From: Acidobacteriaceae bacterium UBA1307
Lineage (GTDB): Bacteria > Acidobacteriota > Terriglobia > Terriglobales > Acidobacteriaceae
DNA: 64,000 nt
Assembly: GCA_002307235.1 (NCBI GenBank)
Contig: DBTV01000004.1
Location: 55,745 to 119,744 of the forward strand
Reading direction: 5' to 3'
Numbering within the stretch: the first letter of the stretch is position 1; each line of letters starts with the position of its first letter. Under the pieces are notes generated by a model. That model made no database searches. It had not been told where the DNA came from and saw nothing but the letters and a program-made list of their open reading frames with translations. Positions 58,798 through 64,000 of this stretch are shown piece by piece. The position numbers were made by a program, and so were the translations under genes.

Positions 58798-58868
58798 GAG
58801 AGACTTGGTTCCCCTGAAAATTTATCGGTAGGTTGCTCTCATTATCGTAGCGCGTCGGCGTGCGTTGT

Positions 58869-59615
58869 TCACCTGGCGCGCTGTGGTTCACGCGTGGGCA
58901 GGTCGTCGGCTTCAAGCTGGCGCAGGTTGTGCGGCGCAGCGGGCCGATAGGCGATTTCAGAAAAGCTCACGACAAAGTGCGGGTTGGCGTCAGAGTGCGC
59001 GGCGAAGCCGACCTTGAGCGTGTCGGCGAAGGCCTGCTCGAAGTGTCGCGCCAGCCGCCACTCGCGCCCATCGCGTGAAAAATGCAGCGAAAACTCGTCG
59101 CCGTGGCGGGCCAGGGCCAGATAGACGAAGGGCGAGGCGATGGTCTCGCTGTTGGCATCGTCGGAGCGATCGCGGGTGACGACGGTGACCACGGTCGCCT
59201 CTTTGTGCGCCGAGTTTTCAAAGCAGAGCTTAGCCCAGTGCGTCTCGTCCTGATAGAGCACCAACGCGCCCACGTCGTAGCGCTCAACCAGTTGCGCGGA
59301 GACCCGGGCGACCAGCGTGAAATCCTTGTCGGCCGAGGCCAGCACCATGGGTGCATTCACCATGTTGAAGCCGCCTCCGGGGGCGCGAAACAGATTCGTC
59401 CCGGAAGAAGGCGCAATGCGCAGGGCGCCGAAGCCAATACTGACCTGGCCCTTGTCGGCGTGCAACGTATGCCAGCCACCGGTCCGTTGCGGCAGTCCGG
59501 TCCACTCAATAGATTTTTCTTCGCTGGCTTTTGGGATTTGGCTGTTGCCTGTCGCAAGAAAGAAGAAAAATAGCGTGCAGAATAGCAACGCCGGTTGAGC
59601 CACGCGTCGGTGCAT
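58869..59615 (-). CDS. Secreted DUF1349-like concanavalin-type protein
   Basis: This 248-residue protein has a signal peptide (PALLFCTLFFFFLATGNSQ), then a jelly-roll-like domain: IEWTGLPQRTGGWHTLHADKGQVSIGFGALRIAPSSGTNLFRAPGGGFNMVNAPMVLASADKDFTLVARV, followed by YDVGALVLYQDETHWAKLCFENS. This resembles DUF1349/regulation-of-enolase-type and GH43 C-terminal domains. It may bind glycans outside the cell. The ATG at 59615 has AAGGAG six bases upstream. It stands between the YgiB-like gene and a coiled-coil zinc-ribbon gene. Confidence 0.75.
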   Translation of the reverse strand: MHRRVAQPALLFCTLFFFFLATGNSQIPKASEEKSIEWTGLPQRTGGWHTLHADKGQVSIGFGALRIAPSSGTNLFRAPGGGFNMVNAPMVLASADKDFTLVARVSAQLVERYDVGALVLYQDETHWAKLCFENSAHKEATVVTVVTRDRSDDANSETIASPFVYLALARHGDEFSLHFSRDGREWRLARHFEQAFADTLKVGFAAHSDANPHFVVSFSEIAYRPAAPHNLRQLEADDLPTREPQRAR

Positions 59616-59684
59616 CTTGTGCTCCTTGAGGAAAGGTCGTTGACACTCTAGCACCGCGCAGGGAGCCTTGGTAAGCGAGAAATG

Positions 59685-60467
59685 CTATGCAGTGCGCGGT
59701 CGCCGTGGCGCGCGCCCCTGGCCGGGAGCCAGCGTGGGCCGGTCTTCGGCGGCGATGGCTGCGGAGGCGGGTTGGTAGTAGAGCATGCGGCCGCAACTGT
59801 CGCAATGGGCCCGCTCGCCCTCGCACAAGTGCATCCAGACCTGCAGGCGAATGCCCATGCGGCAGCCGGTGCACTGCTGGTTGTCGGCGCGCGCAATGCC
59901 GACGCCAGCGCGGGCGCGGGCGATGCGGTCAAACTCGGCAAGCAGATCCTCGTCGATGGTGGGCCGCAGCGCCTCGGCCTCGGCCTGTTGCGCCTTGATG
60001 CCCTCGCGGTACTCGGCCTCGCGCGAGGCCACGCCTTCGCGGATGGTGGCAAGATTCGCGGAGGCTTCGTCGAGCTCTTCCTGCGCGGCATGGCGCGTGG
60101 CCTCTTCGGTCTCGCTGCGTTCGAGGCTCGCAAACTCTTCGGTCTCGAGCCGGTCTGCCTCGCTGGTGGCGAACTCGATCTCGTTTTCAACGGCGGCGGC
60201 CTGCTCTGGGGTCTTCACCACGTCAAGCTGCACGCGGAAGCGCGTGGCCTTGTCGCGCAGAGCGGTAATCTTCTGCTCAAGATCGGCGCGCTGCTTCTCT
60301 TCTTTTTCAAGAGAGGCGGTGGCTGCATCGGTTTTCTTCTGCGCGGTGCGTTGCGTGGCTTCGGCCTGCGCAAGCTCGGCGGGAAGTTTTTGAAGCTGCT
60401 GCTGAATCCGGGCAGCTTCTGACAGAGTGGCCTGCAAGTGCGCTAAACGCTTGATCTGCTCATCCAT
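59685..60467 (-). CDS. Coiled-coil protein with C-terminal C4 zinc ribbon (CT398-like)
   Basis: This 260-residue cytoplasmic protein has about 180 residues of Glu/Ala/Gln-rich coiled coil (LQKLPAELAQAEATQRTAQKKTDAATASLEKEEKQRADLEQKI). A zinc ribbon with CTGC and CDSC pairs (DNQQCTGCRMGIRL...AHCDSCGRMLYY) and a basic tail follow. In chlamydiae CT398-type proteins bind sigma-54 and secretion components, and in other bacteria they are annotated only as zinc-ribbon proteins. GAGG precedes the ATG. It is divergent from the GH13 gene. Confidence 0.88.
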   Translation of the reverse strand: MDEQIKRLAHLQATLSEAARIQQQLQKLPAELAQAEATQRTAQKKTDAATASLEKEEKQRADLEQKITALRDKATRFRVQLDVVKTPEQAAAVENEIEFATSEADRLETEEFASLERSETEEATRHAAQEELDEASANLATIREGVASREAEYREGIKAQQAEAEALRPTIDEDLLAEFDRIARARAGVGIARADNQQCTGCRMGIRLQVWMHLCEGERAHCDSCGRMLYYQPASAAIAAEDRPTLAPGQGRAPRRPRTA

Positions 60468-60639
60468 GGGTGCCTCAAAGTCTATGCTATCGAGGCGGCA
60501 GGGCGGAAATCGCGGTTTCTTTTTTTGCGGAATTTGCCGCCGACAGAGGTCGTGGCTGCGTCCTACACTGTGTGTACGACGGTTTGGCTTGCGCCAGAGT
60601 CCTTTGCACGAGGGCGCGGACAAACACGGAGGAGATTCC

Positions 60640-62475
60640 ATGCATGCACGTACGTCCAAGGCCCACATTGCGCAGAGTTGTGCCACCGCTCTGCTTTTGG
60701 GAGCAGGAGTATTGACCGCCGCTGCGCAGGGCGCCAAGCCCAGCCCGCGCAACCGCGCGCCCATGGTGCAACAGGCGGCGACGCAACCCGCGGCTGTTAC
60801 CAGCGATCGCGACTGGTGGAAGAACGCGGTCATCTATGAGATTTATCCGCGCAGCTTTCAGGACACGAACGGCGACGGCATCGGCGATCTGAACGGCATC
60901 ATTCGCCGGCTGGATTACCTGCGCGATCTGGGCGTCGACGCCATCTGGCTAACGCCGATTTATCCCTCGCCCGAGGTCGACTTCGGCTACGACATCGCCG
61001 ACTATCGCGCCATCGATCCGCAGTATGGCTCGCTGGCCAACTTTGACCGGCTGGTGGCCGAGGCCGGCAAGCGGCACATTCGCGTCCTTATGGACATGGT
61101 GATGAACCACACCTCGGACAAGCATCCGTGGTTTGTCGCCGCGCGCTCCTCGAAGGACAATCCGTATCGCGATTGGTTTGTCTGGCAGGACGCGAAGGGC
61201 TTCACCAAAGACGGCAAGCCGATTCCGCCGAATAACTGGCAGTCTCTGTTCGGCCACTCGGCCTGGCAGTGGGACGCGCCGACGCGGCAGTTCTACTATC
61301 ACAAGTTCTACTCCGAGCAGCCCGATGTGAACTGGCACAATCCAGCGATTCACGCGGCCTTCGCGGACATCGTGAAGTTCTGGCTCGGGCGCGGCGTCGG
61401 CGGCTTCCGCTTCGATGCCATCACGACGCTCTACGAAGATCCGTCACTGGCCGACGAGGGCACCATCAGGGACAAGGATGGCAAGCCAGTCATCAATGCC
61501 TACGGCGACGTACAACTGGACGGCTCGAAGACCGACAACCAGCCCGGCCTTCATGAGGTCGTCAACGAGATGCGCGTGGTCAGCGACAAGTTCAACAAGT
61601 CCGTCTTCCCCGGCACGCGCGTACTGATCGGCGAGACCTACTTGCCCAATGTGCAGGAGCTGGCAAAGATGTACGGGACTGTGGCGCGGCCCGAGTTCCA
61701 CCTGCCGATGGATACGCAGATCGGCATGATCAACAAGCTCGACGTGGCCAGCTTCCGCGCGAAGATCAACGATGCCCAGACGCAGCTGCACGGCAATCCG
61801 CCGCTGCTGCTCTTCGACAATCACGACAATCCGCGCATCGATGTGCGCTATGGCGATGGCGTGCACGACACTGAAATTGCCCGCGCGATTGCGACCGTGC
61901 TGTTTGCCACGCGCGGCTCGGCGCTGTTTTATTACGGCGACGAGATCGGCATGAAAACCACGCCGCCCGCGCGCAAGGAAGACGTCAAGGACCCGGTCGG
62001 CATCATCGCCTGGCCCGTTTTCAAGGGCCGCGACGGCGAGCGCACCCCCATGCAGTGGAACGCGACCACCAACGCAGGCTTCAGCACCGCCGCCAGCACC
62101 TGGCTGCCCGTTCCGCCCACCTATTCCACCGTCAATGTCCAGGCACAGCAATCCGATCCGGACTCGCTCTTCGCCTGGTACCAATCCCTCATCCAGCTCA
62201 AGAAGACGAACCCCGCCCTCGCGCGCGGCCAGCAAGCCATGCTCGACTCCCAGAACCCCAAGGTCCTCAGTTGGGTCCGCCGCGTTTCAGGCTCTCCGGC
62301 CGTCATCGTCAGCGCCAACTTCACCGCCGAGCAGCAGACCGTCAGCCTCGCCGCCCCCGGCTCCGAGTCCAAGGTCAAAACGCTGCTCAAGACCCCCGGT
62401 GCCGCCGACCCGGCCACCAACGGCTCCATCGTCCTCGGCCCCTTCGGCGTCTACATCGGCGAAATCCAGCCCTGA
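60640..62475 (+). CDS. Secreted GH13 alpha-glucosidase/alpha-amylase family enzyme
   Basis: This 611-residue exported enzyme has a signal peptide (ATALLLGAGVLTAAAQG) and a (beta/alpha)8 barrel. The barrel has VIYEIYPRSFQDTNGDGIGDLNGI, VLMDMVMNHTSDKHPWF, the nucleophile Asp in VGGFRFDAITTLYE, the acid/base Glu in VLIGETYLPN and the stabiliser Asp in LLFDNHDNPR. A C-terminal beta domain completes it. Motifs match the oligo-1,6-glucosidase/alpha-glucosidase group (QPDVNWHNP). It would release glucose from alpha-glucosides. The ATG at 60640 has GGAGG upstream. Confidence 0.94.
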   Translation: MHARTSKAHIAQSCATALLLGAGVLTAAAQGAKPSPRNRAPMVQQAATQPAAVTSDRDWWKNAVIYEIYPRSFQDTNGDGIGDLNGIIRRLDYLRDLGVDAIWLTPIYPSPEVDFGYDIADYRAIDPQYGSLANFDRLVAEAGKRHIRVLMDMVMNHTSDKHPWFVAARSSKDNPYRDWFVWQDAKGFTKDGKPIPPNNWQSLFGHSAWQWDAPTRQFYYHKFYSEQPDVNWHNPAIHAAFADIVKFWLGRGVGGFRFDAITTLYEDPSLADEGTIRDKDGKPVINAYGDVQLDGSKTDNQPGLHEVVNEMRVVSDKFNKSVFPGTRVLIGETYLPNVQELAKMYGTVARPEFHLPMDTQIGMINKLDVASFRAKINDAQTQLHGNPPLLLFDNHDNPRIDVRYGDGVHDTEIARAIATVLFATRGSALFYYGDEIGMKTTPPARKEDVKDPVGIIAWPVFKGRDGERTPMQWNATTNAGFSTAASTWLPVPPTYSTVNVQAQQSDPDSLFAWYQSLIQLKKTNPALARGQQAMLDSQNPKVLSWVRRVSGSPAVIVSANFTAEQQTVSLAAPGSESKVKTLLKTPGAADPATNGSIVLGPFGVYIGEIQP

Positions 62476-62507
62476 GGCAGGCGGCCTTTTCATCCGAGCC
62501 AAAAAAG

Positions 62508-62545
62508 CGACGGCGACTCCCATTCGGAGCCGCCGTCGTCGTTTT
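62508..62545 (+). terminator. Intrinsic terminator of the GH13 gene
   Basis: CGACGGCGACTCC / GGAGCCGCCGTCG with a short loop, followed by TCGTTTTAG, 33 bases after the GH13 stop. Confidence 0.8.
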
Positions 62546-62602
62546 AGCTTTCAGAGCCCGCTCTTCGCTTCTCCATTTTTTAGGAGTTCGAGGAGATTCC
62601 TA

Positions 62603-62857
62603 TTAAATGTCGTAGTCGTGATCTTCTTCGGTCGCCTGATCGGCCCCGGAATCCCCGTGTGCCTCGGCTCCCTGCAGTTGCGCCAGCGTTTTTCGGTAGT
62701 ACCAGGCCGCTGCCAGTCCACCAAGAATGCCGGATGCCGCCGCCACAACACCCACCTTCAGCCAGCTGGACGCAGCCTTCTGCTGCACTCCATCGATTTC
62801 GGAACTTACTGAATCTAAGCCGCTTGCAATCGCTGTCACGCCGTCTGTCTCAGCCAC
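62603..62857 (-). CDS. Small single-pass membrane protein, unknown function
   Basis: This 84-residue protein has an N-terminal soluble segment (VAETDGVTAIASGLDSVSSEIDGVQQKAASSWLK), one transmembrane helix (VGVVAAASGILGGLAAAWYY) and an acidic C-terminus (ATEEDHDYDI). The GTG at 62857 has AGAGGA six bases upstream and is preferred to a TTG eight codons earlier. It shares its plan with DUF883-like or YtxH-like proteins but no family is certain. It is divergent from the small-RNA candidate. Confidence 0.65.
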   Translation of the reverse strand: MAETDGVTAIASGLDSVSSEIDGVQQKAASSWLKVGVVAAASGILGGLAAAWYYRKTLAQLQGAEAHGDSGADQATEEDHDYDI

Positions 62858-62952
62858 TGTTCGTCCTCTGGGCATGCCCAATCAACCACACTTCATAGAT
62901 GCGCGTGCTTTGAAAAAGTTACCAGTGTCATAATGCGGTAAAATATCAATTT

Positions 62953-62981
62953 TTGTATTTGCATTCTCCTGTTTCTATAGT
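62953..62981 (+). promoter_or_regulatory. Sigma-70 promoter of the candidate small RNA
   Basis: TTGTAT (62953-62958), a 17-base spacer, TATAGT (62976-62981). No coding start follows. The transcript would run into a strong terminator at 63057-63091. Confidence 0.65.
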
Positions 62982-62987
62982 AAGGTG

Positions 62988-63091
62988 TAGATATCCCAGT
63001 TGGGAGTGGCTCACATCAGCCTCTTAGCTGGAAGCAATTTGCGTCACTGGCCTCCCGGCACGAACAGAAAACGTTCGTGCCGCCTTTTTTT
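62988..63091 (+). ncRNA. Candidate ~104-nt structured small RNA
   Basis: It is bounded by a 17-bp-spaced promoter and a 9-bp terminator stem (GGCACGAAC / GTTCGTGCC, 7-base loop) followed by CGCC and seven Ts. In between, GGGAG pairs with CTCCC, GTGGC with GTCAC, and CAGC with GCTG in a nested fold. No frame of useful length lies inside. It does not match 6S, SRP or RNase P RNA by eye. A leader/attenuator of the gene at 63169 is the main alternative. Confidence 0.55.
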
Positions 63092-63168
63092 GTGCGCGGC
63101 TTTTTCTGCTCACTGTCGCTCGCCGCCAAACCTCACTCCAGTTTAGAATCAGCCCGAGAGAGGGGTAT

Positions 63169-63621
63169 ATGTCCAACAGCACAACCTCCCGCTGGATATT
63201 AGGCCTGGCCGTCTGCATCTTCACCGCCGCCAGCTACGCGCAGTGGTCTAACCCCGCCGATGACATTCCCGCCTACCACCCCTCCGCGCCGCTCAAGGTC
63301 AGCGCTCTGCCGCCCATTCTCGCTGGCCCCAAGCTCCGCGGTGACAATTTCCGTTTTCCCTGGCAGGTCCACGTCTACCAGCAGGCCGCGCGCATCGGCA
63401 ACGTCCTCTATCAACTCCCCTGCAACTGCCGCTGCGACCGCGCACTCGGCCACACCAGCCTGCGCAGTTGCTACGAGGGGCTGCACGGCACTGAGTGCTC
63501 CACCTGCGCCAAGGAGGCCTTGTTCGCTTACCGCGAAACCAAGGCCGGCAAGTCCCCCGCGCAGATCCGCGCCGCCATCGCTCGCCACGAGTACGAGTCC
63601 ATCGACCTCGAACGCCAGTAG
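63169..63621 (+). CDS. Secreted Cys-rich protein with PCxCxC motif
   Basis: This 150-residue protein has a signal peptide (WILGLAVCIFTAASYAQ). The cysteine-rich segment LPCNCRCDRALGHTSLRSCYEGLHGTECSTCAKEALFAY has six or seven cysteines and two histidines in a fixed pattern. This resembles the PCYCGC/CYCxC-motif proteins of Gram-positive and acidobacterial genomes, possibly metal- or heme-associated. GAGAGGGG lies seven bases upstream of the ATG. It lies after the candidate small RNA and before ssrA. The function is unknown. Confidence 0.75.
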   Translation: MSNSTTSRWILGLAVCIFTAASYAQWSNPADDIPAYHPSAPLKVSALPPILAGPKLRGDNFRFPWQVHVYQQAARIGNVLYQLPCNCRCDRALGHTSLRSCYEGLHGTECSTCAKEALFAYRETKAGKSPAQIRAAIARHEYESIDLERQ

Positions 63622-63737
63622 CGCGCTCGTCTATCGGCGCGAATATCGGAATCAGGCTAGAATAGAAAATGCAGCAAAGCCCCCAAAGGGGCCGCGTGCA
63701 CCTGCTGGTTCAGGGATCTGCCTGGGCCGCAAAAAGT

Positions 63738-64000
63738 GGGGGCGTCACGGTTTCGACGGTATCGCTTGCGGCACGGAGTCATGTCGGGGTGTGGGCACCC
63801 GTAATCGCCTGCAAAACTAAAGTTGCCAACGATAATCTGGCACTTGCAGCTTAATTAAATAAGCTGCCGTCTTCCACGGCTTTGCCTACGGGCTGTGAGC
63901 GGACGTCATACAGTGGGCTGGCGTGAGCAGCTCGGTCCGTGTTGCTTGCGCGAGATCATCGGACTAGTTTCCGGCGCATCTTGTCCGTTCTGAGTTCCGG
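63738..64000 (+). ncRNA. ssrA: Transfer-messenger RNA (tmRNA), 3' end beyond window
   Basis: It starts GGGGGCGTCACGGTTTCGACGG, the conserved 5' tRNA-like half. The tag frame at 63825-63854 encodes ANDNLALAA then TAA, giving the tag (A)ANDNLALAA typical of proteolysis tags. Pseudoknot-forming sequence follows (CCGTCTTCCACGG region). The 3' acceptor half with its T-arm is cut off by the window edge. With SmpB it rescues stalled ribosomes. The 5' end was set by the GGGGGC start usual in tmRNAs. Confidence 0.95.

Noticed and set aside
63057..63081. GGCACGAAC...GTTCGTGCC as a regulator-binding palindrome
   Set aside because: The 7-base loop and the following T-run show it is an intrinsic terminator stem.
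1..64000. tRNA genes, rRNA genes, CRISPR arrays, insertion sequences, prophage or defence islands
   Set aside because: Looked for in the gaps and gene content. None was found that could be supported from the sequence.

Overview
This window is high-GC (roughly 60%) chromosomal DNA that most resembles an acidobacterium of the Acidobacterium/Terriglobus group. The grounds are the mix of secreted glycoside hydrolases, MacB-type permeases without an ATPase, small Ala/Lys-rich and CxxC proteins, and the gene style. No rRNA or taxonomic marker confirms this, so the assignment is inference. No tRNA, rRNA, CRISPR array, insertion sequence or prophage was seen. The only complete-looking housekeeping RNA is a tmRNA (ssrA) cut by the right edge.

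Layout: 0-1 kb has an ECF sigma factor followed by a zinc-finger anti-sigma factor that runs off the left edge. 1.2-4.3 kb is a pyrimidine operon read leftward (pyrR-pyrB-pyrC) with a good promoter and a hairpin just before pyrB. 4.4-11.4 kb holds two small zinc-ribbon genes, cmk, a winged-helix-like protein with a histone-H1-like tail, mutL, a small membrane protein and an adenosine/adenine deaminase. 11.6-23 kb holds a secreted protein, an amino acid permease, a 51-residue basic protein, butyrate kinase, a UvrD/PcrA helicase with an acidic insertion, lrgAB-like genes, a LOG-family nucleosidase, a Gfo/Idh/MocA oxidoreductase and a threonine aldolase. 23-40.5 kb is dominated by secreted carbohydrate enzymes (GH3, GH127, GH92, GH3), with dut, a permease pair, a phosphohexomutase, an FtsB-like protein and a PilZ-like protein between them. 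40.6-46.3 kb is a TetR-controlled tripartite efflux system (TolC-like, YtcA-like, HlyD-like, FUSC-like). 46.4-64 kb holds glgC, an outer-membrane protein, a YdcF-like protein, a nitroreductase, asnS, a TIGR01777 epimerase, an XRE-cupin regulator, an M16 protease, a 5'-nucleotidase, a YgiB/YgiC-like pair, a DUF1349-like protein, a coiled-coil zinc-ribbon protein, a GH13 enzyme, a candidate small RNA, a Cys-rich protein and ssrA.

How it fits together: the GH3/GH127/GH92/GH13 enzymes suggest periplasmic or extracellular breakdown of plant or microbial polysaccharides. Three of their upstream regions carry palindromes centred on CG, as in LacI-family operators. The efflux operon and its repressor form a self-contained module with two tandem operator-like repeats between the divergent starts.

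The least explained signals are a family of three ~116-bp interspersed elements with related ends, a structured ~104-nt transcript candidate with its own promoter and terminator at 62.95-63.09 kb, the tandem TetR operators, and a 15-bp perfect stem that buries the start codon of the YdcF-like gene.
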